This document shows positions 1 to 10,225 of a stretch of DNA of 64,000 nt, in pieces; within the stretch, counting starts at the first letter, position 1, and every line of letters begins with the position of its first letter. Source of the DNA: Anthostomella pinea (taxonomy: Eukaryota; Ascomycota; Sordariomycetes; Xylariales; Xylariaceae); assembly GCA_963556695.1 (NCBI GenBank), contig CAUWAG010000010.1:1612001-1676000 (forward strand), written 5' to 3'. The notes beneath the pieces were generated by a model, which worked only from the letters and a program-made list of their open reading frames with translations, ran no database searches and was not told the DNA's origin. The position numbers were made by a program, and so were the translations under genes.

Positions 1-1
1 C

Positions 2-1303
2 GGCGTGGCCTTCGGGCCCAACGCCGTGCGCGCCATGGATTACTGCGACCAGAGCGTCCGATACGCTTTTGACGAGGTCGCCACGCGCAACCAGTGGGCG
101 TCCAAGCAGACGGTGTACTTCGACTTCCTCGACGGCATGGCGAAGACGAAGCCGAAGGTCGACAGGGACATCCTCTTCACCCTCGAGAACCAGGTCGGCG
201 CTAATTCGGTGCACCGCGCCGACTTCATGGAGCAGATGGCCAAACTCGTCCCGAAGGACCTGGCCCACTTCCGGAAGCGCCTCGAGGACGTGACCGAGGA
301 CGCCGGTACGGGACGGCTGAGAATGAAATTTACCGACGGGACGACCGCCGAGGCGGACGCGGTCATCGGCTGTGACGGCATCAAGTCGCGCACGAGGCAG
401 CTCATTGTAGGCGAGGACCATCCTTCTGCAAAGCCGCATTACTCGCAAAAATACGCATACCGCGCCGTCATGCCGATGCAGCGCGCCATCGAGGCCGTCG
501 GCGGGGAGAGAGCCGAGAACGCCTGTCTATGGGTACGTCACCTCGCCCAGAGACTGCATTCCCGTGATTTGTTCACCCTGAGCGAGAGCTGACCCCTTTT
601 ACATAGATGGGCGAGAAAGCTCACGTCCTGACCTTCCCCATCAACCACGGAAAGACATTCAACCTGGTAGCCATCGTCACGGACGACAAGGAATGGCCTG
701 ACGTCACCCACCTCACGCTCCCAGCGCACAAGGACGAGGCCCTCAAGGACTACAGCCACTTCGGGGACTCCGTCCTCAAGAACCTCGAGATGGTGGACGA
801 CAACGTTGACAGGGTGAGTCTCTTATCTTTGAACCAAAGCACGAGTATATAGGTAAGTACCTAATATTAACATCCGAACCCAGTGGGCACTCTTCGACAC
901 CTGCGACCACCCGGTCCCCACCTTCTACAAAGGCCGCCTCTGCATCTCGGGCGACGCCGCGCACGCCACGACGCCGCACCACGGCGCCGGCGCGGGGTTC
1001 TGCATCGAGGACTCGGCCGTCCTCACCCACCTGCTCACCGACGAGCGGGTGACAGCCCCCGGCGACCTGGAGTCCGTCTTCGCCGCCTTCAACGCCAACC
1101 GCAAGGAGCGGGACCAGTGGCTCGTGGCGGACAGCCGAAGGACGGGCGAGATCTACGAGTTCAACACCGAGGATCCCGGGAAGGACCTGACCAAGATCGA
1201 GAAGGAGCTGCGCGAGAGCTTCGGCAAGGTCTGGGACTATGATCTTGAGACGGCGCTGGAGACGGCTAGGGAGGACCTTGGCTCTCGGCTGGGCAAGAAG
1301 TAG
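2..1303 (+). CDS. FAD-dependent monooxygenase, 5'-truncated by window edge
   Basis: Class A flavoprotein monooxygenase (salicylate hydroxylase-like) that would hydroxylate an aromatic or polyketide substrate with NAD(P)H and O2; the substrate cannot be told from sequence. I read three exons: <2-532, 607-813 and 884-1303, all phase 0, with introns starting GTACGT and GTGAGT. 385 residues are visible; the N-terminal dinucleotide-binding fold lies off the window. The DG motif is seen as AVIGCDGIKSRTR in exon 1, and the second FAD motif GDAAHATTPHHGAGAGFCIED-like segment sits in exon 3 near 948-1010, where GDAAHATTPHHGAGA is the family signature. The C-terminus ends in a charged helix, with stop TAG at 1301-1303. 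No biosynthetic neighbours are visible, so a secondary-metabolite role is only possible, not supported. Confidence 0.9.
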
Positions 1304-3068
1304 CCGATGGACGGCTGGCTATGCATGACCAGGCGTTCCAGTTCCGGGCACGTGCCATATTATTTCACATACAAATATACCATCTCGCAAACAGTAAACC
1401 ATGATCAATAAATACCATACCGCCTTCCACCTTGTCACACTCATCTGTGGTCTGCGGTGCTATTCTCTTTACCTGTCCAAACTGACAAGTGAATATGCAG
1501 CCTTCTAATCCCAACGAAGCCGGTTATTGTATTTGGGTTGGTTGGAATGCCTCGGAATTTGCACCATCAACCTGGTCGCAAATCAGCTCTGGAATGGGTA
1601 TGGAATGCCACAGTATGCTCTAAGACCAAACATGAGACTCAGCTGAAGCGCGGAGCCTGGTACGAAGAATTTCGAGTACACCGAGCCCACAGAAGTCTCC
1701 GATGCCAACCCCTGATACAGGTGGCTTTTTCTCAAGGCAACTAGGCGACTTCTTGAACAAGCACAGGTTTGAAGGAATTCAACGTTCTCCTTGCTTATTC
1801 CAAGGTGCTTGTTTCTTGTTCCGGGTACGCTGTTCAAGTTTTGATATCTTGAGATACGGTACCCGCGGAGACTTTTGACTTGTGAGGGGTGATTGTAACA
1901 TGACTGAAAGATCCAGCGCATTGCCCCCCAAAAGAACGGGATGGGCCCCTATCACGAGAACAAACATAAGGCCCGCCGCGACGTAGTAGAGAGATCGTGA
2001 CAGAGGCCTATCCAATGCTCCGCCAAAGCCTCGGCGGGTTCGCAGTCGCCAGTCTTTCGTCAACACACCTCCCAACCTCCCAACATCCAGGGGCTCCGCT
2101 CCGCTCCAAACGACGCACCCGCCGCAGCGCCTCCAAGCATACCTCGATATATCTCTCAGCTTGGGCATCCAAGCGCAGCCAGCACCAGAGCCTCTTCGCC
2201 GCAAACCTCGGTGCGAGTGCGAGTCCGAGTCCCGAGTCTGGAACTAGATAGTAAGATAGTAGTATGCCTTAAAAACAAACGACGAACTCACAGCCAATCG
2301 TTGGTAATCACCCCACCGGCCAGCCCAGTTCCCGCCCCCTACCTAGTCTACCGTATCATATGTTCGAATAACCCACCCACCCTCGATTCGGCTCAGTTCG
2401 TTTCTGGCTACTACATCTTCTCGCGTCAGATTAGAAGCCCACCTGCGGAAACCCCTGTGACGAATCGACATACTCGTGATGCTGGAAATGCGCCTCCCAG
2501 ATAAGGGAGAAGTAGAAATTAAGATTGTCAAACCCAATGGCTTCTAAGTCGCGAAGAGTGTCACCATGACCAGCCCAAATTCTGGCGATTTCGAAATGTA
2601 AAAGGATCTCGAACTATAGACAGCCCACTGATGAACAATTCTTGGCTACATGGGGAAGCATCGTTGCTGTTTGATCTGATCATATGGGAAGGGTCACATT
2701 GTGTCAAGAGCGAATAAGCGATGGGGAAATAGTCTGTGAGTGGGTAACTTCTGGTATTCTTCGAGTAGCTTGGAGATATCTAATACCTAGAAAGCGAGTT
2801 GAAGCTAGATCCATCCACCGGGTCGAGTCTGGGGTGCTGCTGCCAATGTGCCAATGTTGATGATCCAATACAAGAAAACCAGAAAACCATAAAAGTCCAC
2901 CGCCATGGCCTCTCGCCAATGATCCTCCTCAATAGTGTCCCAAGATAAGCGACTACCAAGAACAAGACATGGCAGATTAAAAGAAATGTTTGGCAGACAC
3001 CCCAGACAGCGAACCCCTGTGATGGTGGAGGATGAGCCCAACCACAAGTGGCGAAACCGGCGAATGAC
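1304..3068. other. Intergenic, no gene seen
   Basis: Lies between two genes with facing 3' ends. Short open frames occur on both strands, but none has a recognisable domain or a convincing splice structure. An AATAAA-like signal near 1405 could be the polyadenylation site of the monooxygenase. Confidence 0.6.
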
Positions 3069-5018
3069 TCAGTGAGCCTCTTGCCAGTGGCCAACCCACG
3101 CAACATCACCAAAATCATGGCGCTTCTCCTTGCGCCAATTCCAGTCTCGGCCATGAGTCCACGGGCAGCCACTTGGAGCTACCACGCGTTCCCTGTTCAA
3201 TTTGTGACCGGACTGGTTGGTGTTATCCGACGTTCCTACTCCTCCAAGATTGTGTAAGCCGGTACCAAACTGTCGTCGCGGCTTTGCGCTGTGGTCCGGC
3301 GACTTCGGCTCCATGGCTTCTCCTCGTGCCCGGCGACGTTGCCCTAAAGCTGCCCACTTGTCGAGATGGTTGCGCTTCGACGGTGGAGAGTAGCGAAGGG
3401 GAAACTGCTTAGGCTGCTCAACAGCAACAGGCTCGTGAAAGAAAAATCCGTCGGCAACCAGGTCCCCGTCGATGTCGTTCGAGATGGTATCGTTCACGGG
3501 CGAAGCCTCTAGCTCCTCATAAACAGACGCTGGCGCCTGGGGCGAGGATGCCTGATCCTGCAGAGTGGGAGTCGAGTCAGACTTGCTCTCCTGGCTCCAT
3601 GTTCGAGCATTGAGCTCCTTGAGGGTCTGGAACTGGCGACTACGCTCCTCTTCATCTTCCTCATCCTCCTCCCACATGTCACTCCAGCTTTTGGACACTG
3701 CATCCTTCCGACCGAACACCGATGACATGGCATTCAAGGTAGGCCTTGGCTTGGACATGGTAATTGGTAGAGACCCAGCCATAGGGGACGCTTTCGCACC
3801 AGTGGGCGCAGGAAAGTTGACAGGCCGCGAAATGCCCAGCGAGTTTATCCCCAGCGAGTTCATCGACGTTGCCATGTTTGAAGTGAGAACAGACGAGATC
3901 GACGGGGTCTGGGCGGTTGCTGACCACCAGTCTCCAGTGCCTTCGGATTTGGGGAACAACTCCTCAGTGTAACTCTCGTCGTCGGGGATGGCACTGAGTT
4001 GGCGGATCGGCTGGGGTGGGCTGGCATGCAGGGCCTTAGCCCACGGGAAGGCACCTTGATCCATTTGAGGACTCTGGATGGAGGGAGTGCGGAGAGGCTC
4101 GCGATTGGCAGTAGCAATAGTCGTGCGCTCAGCGGTACAGAAGTCGTCGAGTGCCTCATCGAGGGTCGTGAAGCTGACAACTCGGCGCAGGGCATCCTTA
4201 GCCCCCACTAGAGAACGTTTGGTAGGATTCAGATTCATGCACTCGACAATGACCTCATAGGTGTCTTGGGACATTGAAGGGAAGACATCGAACAGGGATT
4301 GCTTGTCGCGAGAGAAGTCCAGGAACAGCGGATCATCCTCGGTCGGAGTGGTAAAAGGGTTCCGGGAAAACAGAATGTTGAGCAGGCAGATGCCAATAGC
4401 CCAGATGTCGGCCTGCGCTGGCGAGTAGCCAGCTCCAGCCGAGTCGAACTGCTCCGGAGACATATAACGATCACTTCCGACGGTGGACTCATAGCTCCAT
4501 CTATCAGTGGTGGCCAATCCGAAGTCACCAAGCTTCATGGCACCCGACTCGGTGAGAAAAATGTTCTCCGGCTTCAAGTCCCGGTGGTAGATGCCCTTGG
4601 AATGCATGTAAGCGACAGCATCAACGAGCTCCAACATGAACTGGCGGACATGTTCCGTCTCAAGAGGACCAGCTCCGGTCCTAATGGCCTCGTAGAGGTC
4701 TCCACGTGAGCAGTATTCGAGACCGAGGTATACGTGGGCGTCGGTCTCGAAAGAATGGACCAGGTTGACGATGTTGGGATGAGCGCCCAAAACGCGGTGT
4801 GCAAGCAGTTCCTCAGACCTCTCGTCGATAGCGAAGTCGATGCCGAGGTCGTTCGCGGCGGACCGCTTCGTCATGCACTTGATGGCAACATTCTGATTGG
4901 TCTGCAAATCCCTGGCCATGAAGACCATTCCAAAGGAACCGTGGTTAAGAGGGGAGATGGTCTGGAATCTCCCGTCGAGTAGAACGCCATGACGAAAGTT
5001 GTTTCTCAAGCATTCCAT
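3069..5018 (-). CDS. Serine/threonine protein kinase, Ksp1/Ran1-like
   Basis: Single-exon protein kinase of 649 residues. The catalytic domain fills about residues 15-310: glycine loop LNHGSFGMVF at 24-33, lysine in AIK at 48, HRDLKPEN from 145, DFG at 165-167 and activation-segment end GSDRYMSPE at 181-189, so all catalytic residues are present. The C-terminal half is Ser/Pro-rich and disordered, with an acidic stretch (WEEDEEDEEE) around residue 465 and a basic aromatic end (RDWNWRKEKRHDFGD). This arrangement matches fungal Ksp1/Ran1 kinases, which act in nutrient, TOR-linked and developmental control. The open frame continues 21 codons upstream, but only to a GTG; the first ATG is at 5018-5016, which I chose as start. 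An upstream exon supplying an ATG cannot be excluded. Confidence 0.88.
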   Translation of the reverse strand: MECLRNNFRHGVLLDGRFQTISPLNHGSFGMVFMARDLQTNQNVAIKCMTKRSAANDLGIDFAIDERSEELLAHRVLGAHPNIVNLVHSFETDAHVYLGLEYCSRGDLYEAIRTGAGPLETEHVRQFMLELVDAVAYMHSKGIYHRDLKPENIFLTESGAMKLGDFGLATTDRWSYESTVGSDRYMSPEQFDSAGAGYSPAQADIWAIGICLLNILFSRNPFTTPTEDDPLFLDFSRDKQSLFDVFPSMSQDTYEVIVECMNLNPTKRSLVGAKDALRRVVSFTTLDEALDDFCTAERTTIATANREPLRTPSIQSPQMDQGAFPWAKALHASPPQPIRQLSAIPDDESYTEELFPKSEGTGDWWSATAQTPSISSVLTSNMATSMNSLGINSLGISRPVNFPAPTGAKASPMAGSLPITMSKPRPTLNAMSSVFGRKDAVSKSWSDMWEEDEEDEEERSRQFQTLKELNARTWSQESKSDSTPTLQDQASSPQAPASVYEELEASPVNDTISNDIDGDLVADGFFFHEPVAVEQPKQFPLRYSPPSKRNHLDKWAALGQRRRARGEAMEPKSPDHSAKPRRQFGTGLHNLGGVGTSDNTNQSGHKLNRERVVAPSGCPWTHGRDWNWRKEKRHDFGDVAWVGHWQEAH

Positions 5019-8000
5019 GATGCTGTCTCGGGTGGGAGACGAGTGTTCGATTTGAGGAGTGAGGTAATTGGCGGTAACCACGAGTGATGGTACAAGTGTA
5101 CAGGCCTTTTTCCGTTCCGGTCTATGGTGATTTTGGGTGTATCAGATCCGATGAAACCGTTGGAAGACTTTCGAAATCCTTGTGCGTACAAGGCAGATGA
5201 GAGATGATGAGTTGGAGCCGTTTGAATGTGCCGATCCGAGGAGGAGTCGAGAGTGTCAGAGTGAGGAGTAGTTAAGTGCGATATACAGGTATGCGAGAGC
5301 GGTAAAAGAAAGATAAAACTCCAGATCGTTCACGGGTCAGAGGCTCATCGAGGGGTATTGTGGTTTGCTAGACAAATGGAAAGAGGTAAAGAAGTCGTGA
5401 ATAGGTTATTGGACGTTTGGTCCTAAAGAATGAAAGGAAAGGTCGTTAAGAGGGCATGGATACGATGTATGAAACCAGAAAGAGTGTGGTTGGGTTTGTA
5501 GTTGTTGATCCTAGGCGGACCGTGGGATGGTGTTTGTGTTGTTGATGGACACTTGAGGACTGGAGTCGACAAGTTTCGAGCTCACGATGCCGGATGGCGG
5601 TGTTCCTGCAAGATCAACACACCGAAGCGAGTTCGTCAAAGTAGCATTCGAGCGAGTTGGTTGTGACTTGTACGATCTCGGAGGAGAGGTTGTATTGTTG
5701 ATGTGGCTTTCGATAACCAAGTCGAGACGACCGGCCGGCCACGGAGAGTGCGAAGAGGCAGGCGGGCTGATGTTTGTGTTGTTTTTGGAAGACGTAGTCG
5801 ATGAGACTTGAAGATGGTCGACTTCGGCAGCGTGACTCGACAATGGCGGGTGATGGTAGATATGACTCCTCGAGGCCTTGTTTGACGGAGGTTGTTGGCA
5901 ATGGGCGTCGCGGACAAGGTTGTCCTGGCTTGAGAGCGGATCCGGCTAATCAATGGAGTCAAGCGGGTGTGACGTGTTGGGCACCGGTCGAAGATGATAG
6001 CTTGGTCACTAGAAACCGGGGTCTGGGATGGCAGCGTTGTTGCAGTCGGTTTCGGTTTGGAGAACGGAGAGTGATGATTATGGGCTGTCTGGACAGACAA
6101 AGAAGCGTAGGATGGGTTGATAAGCCAAGGTGCCCTGTGCCCAGTGCCCAGGTGATGTAGGCAAGGTAGCTATCGTGAGGAAGGAGCAGGGCTGAAAGAG
6201 ACCGGGTGACGGGTGATCGGTCGGTCACTCAAAGAAGGAGAGGGCTGGACGGGTTATTAATTAAGGTACTGGTACTGATAGCTAGGCAAAGGCCCTTTCT
6301 CTCGTGGGGTTTGTTGTTGATGAACCAAAAGCATGGACGAGCTTGATTGCTGGCGGAGAGAAAGGAGCAGAGAGCGACGAAGAGTAATGAAGTAAGGTAG
6401 TATGTAGGTTGATGAAGGTGTCGGTCAGGAAGAAGCGGTAGGAATTGGATGGAGAGAGTCCCCTACCTAGACGGCTAGAGCAGAGAGGTCCGAGGGGAGA
6501 TGAGCGGGCGACTCGAACGGGCTAGGCGGGTGGTGGGTGGGTGGGTGGGCGGGTGGGACGACAATGGAGCAGTCACTGGTGCTGTGACTGTCACTGGATG
6601 GCGTGAATGGCGGGCAATCATGTGGGGTGTGAACCTGCCTTGGCGACATACATAGTCGCTGATAGTATCGCTGCCGGGGGCACAATGGCGCTGGACAGTG
6701 GAAGTCACGAAGGGTACGTACTGGATGTGAGCACGAGGGGGCTTGGGCAGGCGCTAGACCCGTCAAAGGCCGCTGTCCAGGCCAAGTCCAGCCTAGCTTT
6801 TCCTTTGTTGTGCAAGTCACGGCAAACAGTGTCGACACAATGAGCATGACAAACGCCTCGAGACAATGACGATAGAACTGTCAGCCAGTTCAGCACGCCA
6901 TCAGCTAAGGGGATACCTCTGACAACCAGCTACATACAGCGAGCCTACAAGTACCGCGATAGCCGCTTCATCAGAGACTCAGAGACCATGCTGAGACCTG
7001 GCCTTGATGCCAAACTCGCTACAGTGTCAGTCGATAGCACAGACTGGGCTCAGCATTTCATTACCTACCTTACCTACCTTACCCCAAGGTCATCAAGGTC
7101 ATCATGTCTCTTGCAGTCAGGCAGTTCTGGGTTCAGCTAGAAGCTTGTCGAATCGTCGAGTCGCTGGGGATTGACCACGCGGACAACAGTCTCTGGAGTC
7201 TCTGGAGGCACATCAAGATGGAGGAATGCCACTAGGCCCTGACACCGTGTACAATGGTCTCGCTGCAAGCAGGTCCAGAGACCCAGGATCGTCATACCGC
7301 CCGGTACGCAAGAAGGGAGTACCTGATAACAGAAGCTAGCATGAAGAAGAGCCGGATGCAGCGGTCGGGGGACGTGGGGATCAGGTAGCCATGCCCTGCT
7401 GACTTGGGAGATCGGCAGGTATCCTTTATCGTCGCCAGGTATTGCATTGCTAGCCTGCCACCTCCGTCCATGCTGCCAGGCACACATAGCACACGCAAAC
7501 AGGCTGACAGGCACAACACAATGCGGCATGCCGCCTGAAAGGGCACATGAATACGTTGCTGGCATGGCCAATGATGACAGAGCATTCGGGTGTCTCGACC
7601 CTCTCCAAGTCTGGTGCGCTTCCAGCATCTTCCGTTTCACTTGAACACTACAGCCGCCGTCATTGGCCGAGTGGGCGCATCGAGGTATGCACTCCTTTCT
7701 ACCTGCATCAGCTGCATCTCGTTGCCCGGCTGGATGTTTTGGTCGTGGCTTGACCGCTGTAGTGCAATCTTAATTAACTTGCAAGACGCCCTTCTAGACA
7801 GGAGTTCCGGAGTGCGCCGGGCCTCAGTCCCAGGCGCTGTAATGAAGAGAGTTGCGGCGTTCAACCATCAGGAAGACGAAGGTTTGACTTGGGTTTGACC
7901 GTTTGAGCAGCGTGGACCTTGAACCCCGCGAATAGAGGCACAGACATCTACGATACGGATATTGCCAGCGGGAAAGCTCAGAGGACACATTCCCGAAATT

Positions 8001-9591
8001 GGATAACTACTAGCAGCACATAATGATCGCCGATAATTGTTGGGGGAGACGGTCGATCAAAGGGTGCAATTCCAACTTCCAAGTCCTGTGACCGGAGCTG
8101 CGGAGGCACGGATCAACCGGGCCCAGTGATGACTGGACTCTCGACCGACGACGGGACCAGTCCTGACTTCTTCCATCGCATTCTTGATAACGATATGACT
8201 GATGAGTGCAAGCTGGCATCATTGCCTCCAGAAACAGGATCCTACGAACTCGTAATCGCTTATCGAGGCAGATGCGAGGTCCCACCTCACGATGCGTGAC
8301 CGAGCACGAGCATGATGCAATTTCCTGGTGATCGTCTGGCCTCGCCTCTCTGGAAGGACACATTGCTCGAAGTCGAATGTTGTGCTATCTGACGATTCAT
8401 GTCAAATGGTGTGACCTTCCAACGGTATTGTTATGAAATGTAGGCTCACTACCTGTGTCTCTCCCAGACAGTGACCCAATTTGAGATGTCGTCATTGCGG
8501 CGTACGTGTTTAACAGTTTCAAGCCCATAATTCCATCAACAGGTTACCCCAGGCCCTTTGTTACACATAGATGAACAGATCAACAGAGATGGTCTTGTTG
8601 ACCAGCCGCTCTCTGTACGTTGTTCGACTTCACTTGAAACAAAACGTCTTCAGACGTTGTCCCGTTGGACCGCGGGGCTCCACACTCGAAGTTGGCTGGC
8701 TGGGACAAGGCATTGATGGATTGATAAACAATAGATATCAAGACGGTCTGGGCGGTGAAGACGATCATGCTCTCGCAGGCTCTGCCGAAGGGACAGTTTC
8801 TAGATGGCTGGCGAATGGCCAGCCAGCTGCAGTTCATCCACGTTTATGCCAGCTCATGTTGTTCTAAAACAGAGGGACTGGAGGGAGACCATTGATGAGA
8901 TGTGCTTGACGCTGGTGACAGTTGATGCGCGTCCATTCCCTGCAGGAGTGGTCGATGTGCTGCATGGTTGCCGCGACTCTATCGCTTGTTTGGTCTGTGT
9001 AGCAGCCTCCAATGCAGCCGTCTATTTGATCGTACGAAGTGTGCATCTGGGTGAGAGACACTGGCGCCATCATGCAACTCTGATGCACACAGGCACAGGC
9101 CCTCATCAACTCTGACGAATGTGCCTAGCCTCTCCCATCTGCTGACAGGTCACGGCCCAGATGGCAGCCCAATTCTGGGGTTCTGGGGCAACCATGCAAT
9201 ATAATAAGCAACTCTCAGTGCTCTCCAGCTTGGCGATGTTACAACGCACATGATCTGTTATTAGCAGCGGCGGCTTGTGCAATGCAGCTCTCCCGATCTG
9301 GAGTGCATCGATGGTTGATACCATATTCCATAGGAAACAGGTACTTTCTCGTCCCATCTCTGTACATGTGGTTGATGCACAGGTGGGTACATAGTAGTAG
9401 TCTACAGTGGGATCCCCTGATCCCGTATGTGATTCGTCACACGAATTTATATGCGGTATCTCGGATTTATGCGTTATCTGGGTCGGTAGGGCAGCCAGAA
9501 TGGCCCGTGCTAGGACTGTGCCTTTGTGGTAGCGGCACTAGAACGTTGATCAGTTATAAGTCTGGTTATAACGGGATTGTATTCTAGTGGG
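5019..9591. other. Long gene-free stretch upstream of the kinase
   Basis: About 4.6 kb without a supportable gene. The part next to the kinase (to about 6.5 kb) is probably its long 5' leader and promoter, as is usual for fungal regulatory kinases. It contains a G-rich run at 6528-6557 and TTACC/TACC-rich sequence at 7061-7083. Open frames of 100-170 codons at 7137-7640, 8010-8363 and 8804-9115 show no domain and no protein-like composition. Confidence 0.5.
6528..6557 (+). repeat. G-run cluster, quadruplex-type motif
   Basis: Seven GGG runs, plus one GG, are separated by single T or C bases within 30 bp. This fits the usual G-quadruplex pattern on the plus strand, upstream of the kinase gene. 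The run is direct observation; folding is inference. Confidence 0.7.
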
Positions 9592-10010
9592 GTGCTTAAT
9601 TAAGTTCGGATTAAAAGGGATCTTATTCGAAAGGTATTTAGATATTTAAATTATAATAAGGTAGTACCTATTACTTAAAGCAGTTATTGTGACAGCCTGC
9701 ACAGACCTTCCCATATAACAAGCGGATACTTCACAATAGGGGAAGGATCTGACCAGAGGATCCCCTTAAAGGGGCAACCTCCCACTGTACCTATCTCTCT
9801 CTCTCTCTTCCTTTCCTCTCTAGTCTTGATATTCTCGTCAATAGAGTAATAGCTGCTTGCTGCCGGCCCTGTCCCAGCTCCTCAGTACGCTCGCCATGAC
9901 AGTTATTTTAAACAACTTTATTATATTTATTTTTAAAAGATAATGGATACAATAAGTTATTAAGTAACCAATTTAATAGTTAAGATTTATATTAGTTCTT
10001 TCTTCTTTAA
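9592..10010 (+). repeat. AT-rich degenerate direct repeat, copy A (interrupted by LTR)
   Basis: This copy begins at GGTGCTTAATTAAGTTCG. After removal of the inserted LTR (9688-9901 plus one target copy) it aligns with copy B at 14029-14211. The shared stretches include AAATTATAATA.GGTAGTAC, TATTACTTAAAGCA and ATAATAAGTTATTAAGT-like segments. Differences are mostly transitions in very AT-rich sequence, as expected after RIP. It is probably an old transposon terminus or LTR. Confidence 0.65.
9688..9901. mobile_element. Solo LTR with 5-bp target-site duplication GTTAT
   Basis: This 214-bp block begins TGTGACAGCCTGCAC and ends GCTCGCCATGACA, with the TG..CA (TGT..ACA) ends of an LTR. It is flanked by identical GTTAT copies at 9683-9687 and 9902-9906. 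Base composition is near 50% GC against about 20% in the flanks. Its removal restores the alignment of the surrounding AT-rich repeat with copy B. No internal retrotransposon domain is nearby, so this is a solo LTR left after LTR-LTR recombination. The superfamily (Ty3- or Ty1-type) cannot be decided. Confidence 0.82.
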
Positions 10011-10225
10011 CATATACAAAATTTTAGTTTTAAAAAGCTTTTTTATTTTTTTAGCTATAAATATACTGGTATTTTTATTAAATAATAGCATTTTTTTTTA
10101 AAATAGTTTGCAATTAACTTTTTATATTGTTTTACTTATATATTATAAAAAGCAAACAAAGTAAATATTATATATATATATAGATTATATTTATTTCATA
10201 ACACAAAGAATAAAAAGTTTACTTA

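Noticed and set aside
2..1303. Secondary-metabolite cluster at the left edge
   Set aside because: Only one truncated monooxygenase is visible; no synthase, transporter or regulator lies beside it.
7137..7640. 167-codon open frame on the minus strand
   Set aside because: No recognisable motif and no splice context; composition is like translated non-coding DNA.
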